A stretch of DNA of 64,000 nucleotides. Source: Granulicoccus phenolivorans DSM 17626 = NBRC 107789 = JCM 15570 (GTDB lineage: Bacteria > Actinomycetota > Actinomycetes > Propionibacteriales > Propionibacteriaceae). The notes under the pieces are model-generated. The model did not search any database. It saw only the letters and a list, made by a program, of their open reading frames with translations, and had not been told where the DNA came from. This document shows, one piece after another, positions 52,509 through 60,601 of this stretch (its first letter is position 1; each line of letters opens with the position of its first letter). The stretch lies in assembly GCF_000423085.1 (NCBI RefSeq), contig NZ_AUHH01000023.1, positions 1 through 64,000 on the forward strand, written 5' to 3'. Position numbers and translations under genes: made by a program.

Positions 52509-54071
52509 CCGGGTCTGCTGCTCCCCGAAGCCCTTGGCCACCTCGTACGCCAGCTCCATGAACGCTTCCTGGGTCTGCGGCAGCAACTGGTCCCAGACGA
52601 AGTGGTGCCCGGCCTTGAGCAGCGGATCGTGCGGGATCGGAACCACCGCGCGGACCCGGCCGGCCAGCCCGCGGCGCATCTCGGCCTCGTGGGCCTCCTG
52701 CTCGGCGGCGAACTCCTCGATCATCGCGCGCAGTTTGCGGCCCTTGGGCGGGTTCGACTGATCGGGCAGGGTGAAGGTCTGGATCCGGGCCAGTGGCATC
52801 ACCGCATTGCGCACCAGTTCCGGCCCGTGGATCGACTTCTGTTCCCACCAGTCCAGGGTCTCGGTCGCCAGCCGCCAACCGTCGGCAGCCGTGGTGGCGG
52901 GCACGACCAGGGTGTCGGTGGAGTTGTACACCTCGCGCATCAGCGGCAGCAGCAGGTCGGTCCCGGTATCGGTGATCACCAGCGGCCGGAAGGTCAGGAT
53001 CACCTGCAGCGCCGCCTGGTACTCCTGGGCGGAGAAGCTGATCTGCTTCTCCGGGTCCTTCTCCGACGCCAGCACCTCCAACCGCGATCGGCTCATCGAG
53101 GTGTAGCGCCGGAAATCCGACGCGGTGTGGATGTTCGACAGGTTCGTCAGCAGGTCGCGTACGGTCCGCGGGTGCTCCTCGCCCAGCCGCTCGGCCAGCG
53201 TCCCGCGGTGCGGGTTCGCGTCGATCGCGGTCACCGAGTCGCGGCGGTACAGCGACAGCGCGGTCCCCAGCCCGAGCACGGTCGTGGTCTTCGACACGCC
53301 ACCCTTGAGCGAGGACACCGTGATCCGGTGCGAATCGACCGGGGTGTCGATCACGTCGCGCATCGCCTCCCACTCCTGCGGGGTGAACCGGCCCTGCGGT
53401 TCGATGTCGCGCCGGCCGAACAGGCCCTTGCGCCGCGGCCGGGGCTGGGGCCGGGGCTCCCGGATCCCGAACGCCATCCCGGGCTCCGGGGTCGACGCCG
53501 GAGCCACGTCCTGCGCCGGCGCCACGTCCTGCGCCGGGCTCGGGGCCGCGGTCGGGGCGGGCGCGGGTGCAGCGGCCGGCCGCCCGGAGGGTGCGGGCTG
53601 GTTCGTGGGGTACGCGTCGGGTCCGGCGTACGGCTGCTGCGGGAACGACTCGGGCCGGTACGCCGGCTGATCGGCGTGATGCAGCGGCGGGCGGCCGACG
53701 GGACCCTGGGGTCCCGGCCCGACCGACGGCGGCGCGGTGGTCGGCCCCGCCCCGGGCTGCGCCGGGTGGCCCGACTGGGGGTGGCCCGCCTGGGGATAGC
53801 TCGGTTGAGGACTGGCCGGCGGCTGTGGTGCCGACGGGTGGGAGGCGGGCGGCTGCTGCGGGTGCAGCGCGGCGGCGTACCCCTCGAAAGCCAGCGTCGG
53901 CGCCCCGTCCGCCGGCTGCTGCCCGTTCGGCGGCGGGACCTGCCCGTTCGGCGGCGGGATCTGCCCGGGCGGTGCCCAGCGCACCTCGTCGGGATCCGGC
54001 TGATACCACGCCTGGGCCGCGCCGGGCGGCGCCGGCGGCCAATTCCCCGTCGGCGGCTGCTGCTCAGACAA
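52503..54071 (-). CDS. MinD/ParA-like ATPase with Pro-rich N-terminus (EspI-like)
   Basis: A 522-residue protein. Residues 1-200 are rich in Pro, Gln, Ala and Gly (PPPNGQVPPPNGQ, ASHPSAPQPPASPQPSYPQ). A basic linker (PRPRRKGLFGRRD) and a deviant Walker A, SLKGGVSKTTT near 260, follow. The switch-like VTAIDANPHRGTL and the Walker B-type LVITDTGTDLLLP are typical of MinD/ParA proteins. This architecture resembles mycobacterial EspI and related ESX-associated ATPases. No ParB gene or parS-like site is adjacent. It lies with the second part of the Tcp-like cluster, and a positioning or regulatory role is inferred. The stop lies within a duplicated repeat. Confidence 0.8.
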   Translation of the reverse strand: MSEQQPPTGNWPPAPPGAAQAWYQPDPDEVRWAPPGQIPPPNGQVPPPNGQQPADGAPTLAFEGYAAALHPQQPPASHPSAPQPPASPQPSYPQAGHPQSGHPAQPGAGPTTAPPSVGPGPQGPVGRPPLHHADQPAYRPESFPQQPYAGPDAYPTNQPAPSGRPAAAPAPAPTAAPSPAQDVAPAQDVAPASTPEPGMAFGIREPRPQPRPRRKGLFGRRDIEPQGRFTPQEWEAMRDVIDTPVDSHRITVSSLKGGVSKTTTVLGLGTALSLYRRDSVTAIDANPHRGTLAERLGEEHPRTVRDLLTNLSNIHTASDFRRYTSMSRSRLEVLASEKDPEKQISFSAQEYQAALQVILTFRPLVITDTGTDLLLPLMREVYNSTDTLVVPATTAADGWRLATETLDWWEQKSIHGPELVRNAVMPLARIQTFTLPDQSNPPKGRKLRAMIEEFAAEQEAHEAEMRRGLAGRVRAVVPIPHDPLLKAGHHFVWDQLLPQTQEAFMELAYEVAKGFGEQQTRG

Positions 54072-54113
54072 CTCGTCCCTCTCGTTCCACCGCTGTGACC
54101 GGGCCGAACACGC

Positions 54114-54626
54114 TCACCGGAGCGAGCCGATCAGCATGATCAGCAGGAAGACGACCAGCACCGCAGCCGCGGCCCCGATCTGATATTTCACCGGAATGTT
54201 GGACAGCCAGCGGTCCGCCTGATCCGCCCCGGTGGACCGGCTGAGCCGAGCCAGCAGCGGCGTCCGCGGGCGCTGCCCCTCCGTGGAATCGGATGCCTCC
54301 GCCTCCGAATCGAGGGTATCGCGATCCATCGCGTCATTCCCCATCGCGAACGCGCCACCCTGTCGCCGCCGCACGTCGCTGACCGCCTCCAGCAGGTTCC
54401 CCTGCAGCGGAATCGCGATCCCGTCGAGCGCATCCCCGGGCCACACCACGAGTTCGGCGGTGAACGGGTCGCCCGGTACCTGTTCGGTGATCTGCCACTC
54501 CAGCTGCTGCGCCCCGTACGCCGGTTCGCCGGTCGCCGAAGGCGGGTACGCCGGCTCCCCCACCGGTGTCGATGTCGGCCCGTAGTGCGGTTCCTGCTGC
54601 GGGGGCGGCGGGGCGGTGCCGGACAT
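54114..54626 (-). CDS. Tail-anchored membrane protein of unknown function
   Basis: A 170-residue protein. A Pro-rich start (APPPPQQEPHYGPTSTP) precedes a small globular part (LEWQITEQVPGDPFTAELVV, DALDGIAIPLQGNLLEAVSD) and an acidic linker. A C-terminal membrane helix then runs to the end (IGAAAAVLVVFLLIMLIGSL). I do not recognise the family. GGAGAC precedes the ATG at 54626. It is the gene upstream of the MinD-like ATPase, with 42 bases between, so the two are probably cotranscribed. The Pro-rich starts of both may interact with the same partner. Confidence 0.65.
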   Translation of the reverse strand: MSGTAPPPPQQEPHYGPTSTPVGEPAYPPSATGEPAYGAQQLEWQITEQVPGDPFTAELVVWPGDALDGIAIPLQGNLLEAVSDVRRRQGGAFAMGNDAMDRDTLDSEAEASDSTEGQRPRTPLLARLSRSTGADQADRWLSNIPVKYQIGAAAAVLVVFLLIMLIGSLR

Positions 54627-54711
54627 GGTGTCTCCTTCGACCGGTCGTCGGCCGGGGTGGGCCGGTGGCAGACTGGCTGCGCTCACGCTACTACCCGAAG
54701 GGGGCGCCCCC

Positions 54712-54954
54712 GTGGCCCGAAGTCGACGCCGCCGACAGCTGATCCTGGGCCTGGTCGGGTGCTGCTGGCTGGTCCTGATCGGGGTCGCCAGCTGGCTGGT
54801 CGGGTACGCCCTGACCGTCCGCGGGAACCCGCTGCGGTACGCCGCCGGGGTGGCGAATCTGTGGCCCCTGGCGTACGGGGCCTGGGTCGGGCTTCCGCTG
54901 CTGCTCGGCGCGCTGTGGAACCTGCGCTGGCTGCGCGGTCGGCTGCCGGGCTGA
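54712..54954 (+). CDS. Small two-helix membrane protein
   Basis: An 80-residue protein starting with GTG. It has a basic N-terminus (ARSRRRRQ), helix LILGLVGCCWLVLIGVASWL, a short loop, and a second helix near LWPLAYGAWVGLPLLLGALW, then a basic tail. No family was recognised. It is divergent from the tail-anchored protein gene and convergent with the peptidoglycan hydrolase gene, the stops being ten bases apart. GGGGGC upstream of the GTG is a weak ribosome binding site. Confidence 0.5.
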   Translation: MARSRRRRQLILGLVGCCWLVLIGVASWLVGYALTVRGNPLRYAAGVANLWPLAYGAWVGLPLLLGALWNLRWLRGRLPG

Positions 54955-54963
54955 GCCGATACC

Positions 54964-56724
54964 TCAGATCTGGACGCCGTTGGCCCGCAACCAGGCCACC
55001 GGATCGGTCGCGGCGTAGATGTCCTCGGGCCCGACGCCGGGCGGGTGATACTCCATGTGCAGGTGCGGGCCGGTGGAGTTGCCGGTCGAGCCGAGCTTGC
55101 CGATCTCCTGCCCGGCGCGGACCCGGGTCCCCGGTGGCGTGGTGATCGCCGACAGGTGGGCGTACACGGTGATGTGTCCGCCGGGATGCTGCACCACCAC
55201 GTTCAGCCCGGCCCAGGCCTGCTTGATCGGCGGCAACACGGTGCCGTCCATCACGCTGAACACCGGGGTCCCCGTCGGCGCGGAGAAATCCTCCCCGGTG
55301 TGCGTGCTGGACCAGTTCGCCCCACGCCGGCCGAAGGAGTTGTTCACCTTGTACGTCCCCGCCGGCAGCGGCGCGACGACCCCGCCCGAGCCCGCCGGGA
55401 GGGCGACCGGTTGGGTCGGCATCGTGGTGCCCCGATTCCCGAAAGTGGTCACATGGACGTGGTCCCGGTGCGCGGCGGTGTCGTCGGGGCCGGCGTAACA
55501 GCTGGCCTGCCCGCAGGGCCGCCACCCCTCCGCGGCCCGGCCGACCGACCAGATCTGGGCGTTCCAGATGATGTGGTCGACCCCGAGGGCATCGGCGTGG
55601 GCCCGGATGAACTCGGCGATATCGGTGCCGAGTTTGACCCCCGCCGGGGATTTGAAGTCCGCGAGAGCGCTGGAAATCATGATGTCCAGGCCGCGCCCGG
55701 ACGGGTGGTACGGCAGCGCATCGGGCCGCACCCCGCCGTACACCTTGATCTCCGGCCACTTGTTGGCGACCGCGGCCGCGACCAGCATCGTGTCGGGTTG
55801 GACGCCGGGCAGCATCGCGGTCAGCCAGTCGGGGGCCGGGGCATTCACCGCCCCGTCGTACGCCCGCGGCCCGCACCCGATCGGCACCCCGGCCACCTCG
55901 AGGTTCGGCGCCGCCACTCCGATGCTCGGCCCGATCCGGGCGAGCAGTTGCTGGGCGAAGTGCTCGAACTCGGCGTACCGGCCGGGGAACGCCGAGCGCT
56001 GGACCGACTGCACGGCCGCCCCGGGATCCATCTGCTGCCAGTTCGGCTTGTCCCGCAGCCCGGGCGGGTCCCCGGATTCCTTGCCCTCCAGGAACAGATA
56101 GGTGGCCCGCCGGATATCCATCCGTTCGGCCGGGGTGCCGTGCCAGTGCTGCTGCTGAAACATCCCGACCGAGCGATGATCGACCGAGACGCCGTCGTTG
56201 GGATAGTTCAGCGAGTCGGCCTCGGTCGGCGCATCGGAGGCCAGGTTGTACAGCCGGGTCTCCACCATCGCGGCCATGAACAGCAGCACGATTTCCTGAT
56301 CGGTGGCGTGGAACTCCCGGGCCGCGGTCGCGATCGCGGTCGCGTTGCGCAGCTGGGTCTCATTCAGCGTGTCGATGGTGGTCGGGGCGTACCAGTGGGC
56401 GTTGCGGACCGGCGGCCCGCCCGGGTTCGGGGTCGTCATCGGCTGCGGGGACACTCCGCCCGGCGGCATCGGCTGCTGGGTCGCCACCCGACAGTTGGTC
56501 GCGGCCTGCCCGGGCGTACGCGGCGGCACCGGAACGGGCACCAGGCTGACGATCGACATCGGCACGGTCACCACGGCGGCCACGGCCAGCACCCCCAGCA
56601 GGCCCAGCCACAGCGGGCCCCGCGGTGACCTCCGCTGCGGCGCCCCGCGGCCGGTGCGGGGTCGCCGCTCGACGACGACCAGCCGGGACCGCAGTTGCTG
56701 GGCAAGGCCGACCGGGCGCGGCAT
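54964..56724 (-). CDS. Peptidoglycan hydrolase: lysozyme-like + M15-like + M23 domains
   Basis: A 586-residue bitopic protein with one membrane helix at about 40-65. Three extracytoplasmic parts follow. Residues about 105-260 resemble a lytic-transglycosylase fold (HATDQEIVLLFMAAMVETRL, RSVGMFQQQHWHGTPAE). Residues about 330-430 carry HPSGRGLDIMI and RDHVHVTTFG, the metal-binding pattern of M15-like ARB_07466 domains. Residues about 465-575 are an M23 peptidase with HTGEDFSAPTG and GPHLHMEYH. Such enzymes open the wall for secretion or conjugation machines; TcpG is the functional analogue. Its ATG overlaps the stop of the gene upstream. Confidence 0.85.
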   Translation of the reverse strand: MPRPVGLAQQLRSRLVVVERRPRTGRGAPQRRSPRGPLWLGLLGVLAVAAVVTVPMSIVSLVPVPVPPRTPGQAATNCRVATQQPMPPGGVSPQPMTTPNPGGPPVRNAHWYAPTTIDTLNETQLRNATAIATAAREFHATDQEIVLLFMAAMVETRLYNLASDAPTEADSLNYPNDGVSVDHRSVGMFQQQHWHGTPAERMDIRRATYLFLEGKESGDPPGLRDKPNWQQMDPGAAVQSVQRSAFPGRYAEFEHFAQQLLARIGPSIGVAAPNLEVAGVPIGCGPRAYDGAVNAPAPDWLTAMLPGVQPDTMLVAAAVANKWPEIKVYGGVRPDALPYHPSGRGLDIMISSALADFKSPAGVKLGTDIAEFIRAHADALGVDHIIWNAQIWSVGRAAEGWRPCGQASCYAGPDDTAAHRDHVHVTTFGNRGTTMPTQPVALPAGSGGVVAPLPAGTYKVNNSFGRRGANWSSTHTGEDFSAPTGTPVFSVMDGTVLPPIKQAWAGLNVVVQHPGGHITVYAHLSAITTPPGTRVRAGQEIGKLGSTGNSTGPHLHMEYHPPGVGPEDIYAATDPVAWLRANGVQI

Positions 56725-57290
56725 CAGTGGCCGAACTTCTCCAGCGAGGCCACCGCCCAGCCGCGGGGGGCGTTGGCGTCCTGCACCAGCCACATCCCCC
56801 ACCAGGAGTCATCGGTGAGCTGCACATGGGCGTACGCGCGGGTCGCGGTGCCCGCGCTGGGATCCAGCGCGGCGTCGCGGTTCGGTACCCGGGTCGCGGC
56901 CGGCACCCGGGACTGGTCGATCTCGGCGATGTCGACCAGGTTCTGCGGGGTCGCCAGTCCCTGCAGTGCCGTTTTGCGCGCCTCGGTGGAGCCGGCCGCC
57001 AGGAACGCGTCGATGTAGTCGTTGGCCAGCTGGATCTGGGTGCGCTGGGTGTCGTTGGCCGGGAGATCCTCGCGATGCTCCGGCGGCATCGTCGGCGCCG
57101 CCGAGGGTGCCGCGGTCGCCGACGGCGTACTGATCGGTCCCGTGGCGTGGGGGTCAGGGTCTGCCGCCTGTCCGTCCTGCCCGGAAGTGACCACCAGGAT
57201 GATCACCGAGACGAGCACGATCACCGCGACGCCGACCACGGCGGCGATCAGCTTCGGGCGCGTGGCATCGCGCAACGCGGCAGGACGCAC
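56724..57290 (-). CDS. Bitopic membrane protein, TcpC/VirB8-like
   Basis: A 188-residue protein: a short cytoplasmic start, a membrane helix (LIAAVVGVAVIVLVSVIILV), a Ser/Pro/Ala linker and a small extracytoplasmic domain (LANDYIDAFLAAGSTEARKT to AYAHVQLTDDSWWGMWLV) that looks like a compact NTF2-like fold. The layout matches the small TcpC/VirB8-type proteins. AAGGAG precedes the GTG. Its stop overlaps the start of the peptidoglycan hydrolase gene by one base, so the two are made together. Confidence 0.65.
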   Translation of the reverse strand: MRPAALRDATRPKLIAAVVGVAVIVLVSVIILVVTSGQDGQAADPDPHATGPISTPSATAAPSAAPTMPPEHREDLPANDTQRTQIQLANDYIDAFLAAGSTEARKTALQGLATPQNLVDIAEIDQSRVPAATRVPNRDAALDPSAGTATRAYAHVQLTDDSWWGMWLVQDANAPRGWAVASLEKFGH

Positions 57291-57401
57291 GGTCGACTCC
57301 TTGGGCGCTCCGGGGGTGGGCGGGGTCAGCGTACCCCGCCTCCCGGCTCACCGAATCGGAATGTTCCGGCGGCTGCTCGGGCCTCGGCAGACGTCCCGGC
57401 G

Positions 57402-58283
57402 TCAGCTGCGCCCGGGTCGGGCGGCGGCGGTCGGCCGCAGTGCCCGGGGCGGATTGTGGGTCACCTGGGGCGCATGGACCGGCGGCGACTGCGGCGGGCG
57501 CGGGGCCCGGGCCGGCTGCGTCGGCGCGGCCGCCGGGGTCTGCTGGGGTACGAGCGGTCGGGTCGGGCCTGCCGCGTCGGGGGCCGGCCGGACCGGTACC
57601 GGACGCGTCTGCGCCGGGCGCGTCTGCTCCGGACCCGGCTGCGCCGGCCGGGCCTGCTCGGGGCGGGCCTGCTCCGGACGCACCTGCGCAGGGTGCGGCG
57701 CGGCGCCCGCCGGCACCGGGGGCTGCGCGGGCGCGGAGGTGCCGAACGGCATCGCCGGGGAGAACTTGAAGTAGTGCGCCACCCACCGGGTACCGCGGTT
57801 CTGCTCCAGCCCGCCGTTGTACGCCTCGACGAGTTGGTTGTACTGCTTGCGATTGTTGGACAGCTGCTTCTGTTCCTGCGCCAGCGTCTGCTGGGCGGCG
57901 AGGAAGTTCCGGTTGCCGGCCAGGTCGGGGTAGGCGTACCCCAGTGACAGCAGACCGCGGACCGCCACGGTCAGCTCCCGTTCGGCGTCCGCGCGTCGGT
58001 CCGACGGCGCGGTGCCCTCGGTGATCGACAGTTCCTGGGCGGCCTGCCGCAGGGCGTCGACCTCGTCGGTGATGCGGGTCTCGGCGGGGGCGTACCGGCG
58101 AACCAGCCGGGTCAGCTCGGCGATCGCGTCGTAGCGCCCCTGGAGGCGGCCGTCGACGCGCTTCCAGGCCTCCTTGATCGCGGTGCGCTGGTACTGGAAG
58201 TTCGTGTACGCGACCATCGCGGCGAGTCCGGCGACCAGCAGCACGATCAGGACGATCAGAACGAGCACGATGATCCAGTTCAC
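57402..58283 (-). CDS. LemA family protein with Pro-rich tail
   Basis: A 293-residue LemA-type protein: N-terminal membrane helix (IVLVLIVLIVLLVAGLAAMV) and a helical LemA domain (IKEAWKRVDGRLQGRYDAIA, LTRLVRRYAPAE, GYAYPDLAGNRNFLAAQQTL, YNQLVEAYN) to about residue 185. It then has over 100 residues of Pro, Ala, Arg and Gln with EQARP-type repeats. LemA proteins have no settled function. The long tail is unusual. GGAGGAAA lies before the GTG. It stands alone between the Tcp-like cluster and the ABC ATPase gene. Confidence 0.88.
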   Translation of the reverse strand: MNWIIVLVLIVLIVLLVAGLAAMVAYTNFQYQRTAIKEAWKRVDGRLQGRYDAIAELTRLVRRYAPAETRITDEVDALRQAAQELSITEGTAPSDRRADAERELTVAVRGLLSLGYAYPDLAGNRNFLAAQQTLAQEQKQLSNNRKQYNQLVEAYNGGLEQNRGTRWVAHYFKFSPAMPFGTSAPAQPPVPAGAAPHPAQVRPEQARPEQARPAQPGPEQTRPAQTRPVPVRPAPDAAGPTRPLVPQQTPAAAPTQPARAPRPPQSPPVHAPQVTHNPPRALRPTAAARPGRS

Positions 58284-58483
58284 GGTTTCCTCCGCCCGAG
58301 CGGTTGCAGGTTGTCCGTAGTTTACCGAGTGGACACCAACTTCCCGATCCCGAATGATTCCGGTTGGCTAACGCTGCTGATCCCGTTGGCCAACGCGGCG
58401 ATGTCGTGGCCGGGGCGGCCTCGGCTAAGCTCAATCAACAGCGCCGCCTGGCCACGGCCGCTACGTACCGAAGGGAGCCGAGT

Positions 58484-59959
58484 GTGGATGCTGTTGTGAC
58501 TGCCGATCCTGTTGTGACCAGCGCTCCTGCTGTCAGCATCAGGAATCTCACCAAGAGCCACGGAGGTCCGCCGGTCCTCAAGGGCGTCGAGATCGATCTG
58601 TACGCCGGCGAGATTCTCGGCCTGGTGGGCGAGAACGGCGTCGGCAAGTCGACCTTCATGCGCATCCTGGCCGGTGAGTACACCGCCGACTCCGGCGAGA
58701 TCATCCTGGACGGGGAGCCCTACCATCCGCGGAATCCGGCTGAGGCCAAGGAGTTCGGCGTCGGGATGATCCATCAGGCGCTGCACCTGGATCCCAAACT
58801 GACCGTCGGCGAGGCAGTGCTGCGGACTTCCCCGCACCTGCGCCACACCCCGGAGGACGCCACCCGCTCGGCCGAGCGGGCGCTGAAGGCGATCGGTTCG
58901 CAGCTTCGCCCCGACCAGCGGATCGCCGAACTGCATCCGGCCGAACAGGCGCTGGTCGAAGCGGCCCGGTTGTACGCCGAGCGGGCCCGGCTGATCATCA
59001 TGGACGAGGTCACCGCGACCGCGAATGCCGGCGAACTGGCGGCGATGCACCGGATCGCCCGGGTGTTCGCCGCCCAGGGCCGCAGCATCATCTACATCTC
59101 CCACCGGCTCACGGAACTGCACGACCTGTCCGACCGGATCGCGGTGATGCTGGACGGGCAGATCGACGTGATCTTCGATGCCGACCAGGTCACCCCGGAC
59201 CACATCGCCGACGCGATGCTCCCCGACGGGTACGCCACCCCCGAGCACGACCGGGCGGGTCATCCGACCGACCGACCGCTGCTGGAGGTGCGCGGGCTGA
59301 CCGTCGGCGACAAGCTCTCCGGCGTCGACTTCACCGTGCACCGCGGCGAGGTGCTCGGGTTCGTCGGGCCGCGCCGCAGCGGCGTCCGCGAGGTCGCGCT
59401 GGCGCTGTCCGGGACAGCCGAGAAGGCGACCATGCAGGCCCGCTGGGACGGTCGGGAGGTCCGGCTGGCCAGTCCGGAGGATGCGGCGAAGCTGGGGATC
59501 GCGTACTTCTCCGACCAGCGGCACGAGGACGGCCTGAACGCCGAGCACACCGTGGCCCAGCAGCTGGCCGAATCCGGGCATCCGGAGACCCCCGAACAGG
59601 TCGCCGAACGGCTGCGGCTGCAGGAGGAGCACCTGTACGCCGAGGTCGCCATCCTCTCCGAGGGGCAACGGCAGAAGCTCGCCCTGCAGCGCTGGGTCAC
59701 CGAGCAGCGGGAACTGGTCATCCTGAACGAACCCACCCGGGGCCTGGACGTCGGTTCCCGGCGCGAGATCTACGCCATGCTCGCCGAGCACACCGAGCGG
59801 GGGCATGCGGCGATCCTGTTCACCTCCGACCCGACCGAGTTGCTCGACTGGTGCGACACGATTGCGATGATCCGCGAGGGCAAGCTGACCCGAATCGCGC
59901 CGGCGGCCGAGCTCGATGATCTGGAGATCACCCGGGCGATGAGCGCCCGGGCGTACTGA
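58484..59959 (+). CDS. Sugar-type ABC transporter ATPase (RbsA/MglA family), orphan
   Basis: A 491-residue protein with two ATPase halves. The first has Walker A GENGVGKST and the linker LHPAEQALVEAARL, but Walker B reads MDEVTA rather than DEPTA. The second has a degenerate Walker A (GPRRSGVREVA), usual for this family, the linker LSEGQRQK, and Walker B LNEPTRGLDVGSRRE with Asn for Asp. The H-loop HRL of the first half is kept. No permease or binding-protein gene is adjacent. The GTG at 58484 is preceded by GGGAG; TAAGCT near 58423 is a possible -10. Transport of a sugar or nucleoside is the family role; the substrate is unknown. Confidence 0.82.
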   Translation: MDAVVTADPVVTSAPAVSIRNLTKSHGGPPVLKGVEIDLYAGEILGLVGENGVGKSTFMRILAGEYTADSGEIILDGEPYHPRNPAEAKEFGVGMIHQALHLDPKLTVGEAVLRTSPHLRHTPEDATRSAERALKAIGSQLRPDQRIAELHPAEQALVEAARLYAERARLIIMDEVTATANAGELAAMHRIARVFAAQGRSIIYISHRLTELHDLSDRIAVMLDGQIDVIFDADQVTPDHIADAMLPDGYATPEHDRAGHPTDRPLLEVRGLTVGDKLSGVDFTVHRGEVLGFVGPRRSGVREVALALSGTAEKATMQARWDGREVRLASPEDAAKLGIAYFSDQRHEDGLNAEHTVAQQLAESGHPETPEQVAERLRLQEEHLYAEVAILSEGQRQKLALQRWVTEQRELVILNEPTRGLDVGSRREIYAMLAEHTERGHAAILFTSDPTELLDWCDTIAMIREGKLTRIAPAAELDDLEITRAMSARAY

Positions 59960-59977
59960 TCGGCGCGGGAGCGGTCC

Positions 59978-60535
59978 TCAGCCGAGGCCGAGTTCGGCGG
60001 CGCTGACGGCGTACCGATAGGGCAGGCCGGCCTGCTCGATCGCCTCCCGCGCACCGGTGTCGCGGTCCACGATCCCGGCGACCGCGATCACCTCACCGCC
60101 GGCTTCGCGGACCGCTTCGACCGCAGTCAGCGCGGAACCGCCGGTGGTCGAGGTGTCCTCGACCACCAGGACGCGCCGGCCGGCCACGTCGGTCCCCTCG
60201 ATCCGGCGCTGCAGCCCGTGCGCCTTCTCCGACTTGCGGACCACGAAGGCGTCCAGCCGCTCCCCGGCCGCCGCGGCGGCATGCAGCATCGCGGTCGCGA
60301 CCGGATCCGCGCCCAGCGTCAACCCGCCGACCGCGTCGAAGTCGAGATCGGCGACCAGCGCCCGCATGACCCGACCGACCAGCGGGGCGGCGTACCCGTC
60401 CAGGGTCACCCGGCGCATGTCGACGTAATAGTCGGCCTCGCGGCCGGAGGACAGAATGACCTTCTGGTGGACGACGGCGAGCTCGGTGATCTGCGCGATC
60501 AGGGCTGCCCGGTCCTCGGCGTGGGAGTCGCTCAT
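59978..60535 (-). CDS. pyrE: Orotate phosphoribosyltransferase
   Basis: A 185-residue PyrE: orotate + PRPP to orotidine 5'-phosphate. SSGREADYYVDMRRVTLDG, LGADPVATAMLHAAAAAGE, FVVRKSEKAHGLQRRIEG and the PRPP loop VLVVEDTSTTGGSALTAVEA are the classic motifs. The length is typical of the actinobacterial enzyme. The ATG has TAGGGT seven bases upstream and no ribosome binding site, so a leaderless transcript is likely. It is convergent with the ABC ATPase gene. Confidence 0.95.
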   Translation of the reverse strand: MSDSHAEDRAALIAQITELAVVHQKVILSSGREADYYVDMRRVTLDGYAAPLVGRVMRALVADLDFDAVGGLTLGADPVATAMLHAAAAAGERLDAFVVRKSEKAHGLQRRIEGTDVAGRRVLVVEDTSTTGGSALTAVEAVREAGGEVIAVAGIVDRDTGAREAIEQAGLPYRYAVSAAELGLG

Positions 60536-60542
60536 GGGCGCA

Positions 60543-60548
60543 ACCCTA
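60543..60548 (-). promoter_or_regulatory. -10 box of pyrE, probably leaderless
   Basis: TAGGGT on the minus strand lies seven bases before the ATG at 60535. Confidence 0.45.
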
Positions 60549-60601
60549 CGGGCTGATCGCTCGCCCGGGGTCGGTTCTTGCCCGGGTCGGTCTAGCGCGG
60601 G

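Noticed and set aside
52012-54042. Extension of a minus-strand frame through the 52-kb repeats into the MinD-like region
   Set aside because: It reads out of frame with the clear MinD-like ATPase and is Ala/Gly/Arg-rich. Only the lower-GC piece near 52130-52250 looks at all protein-like, and it lacks a start.
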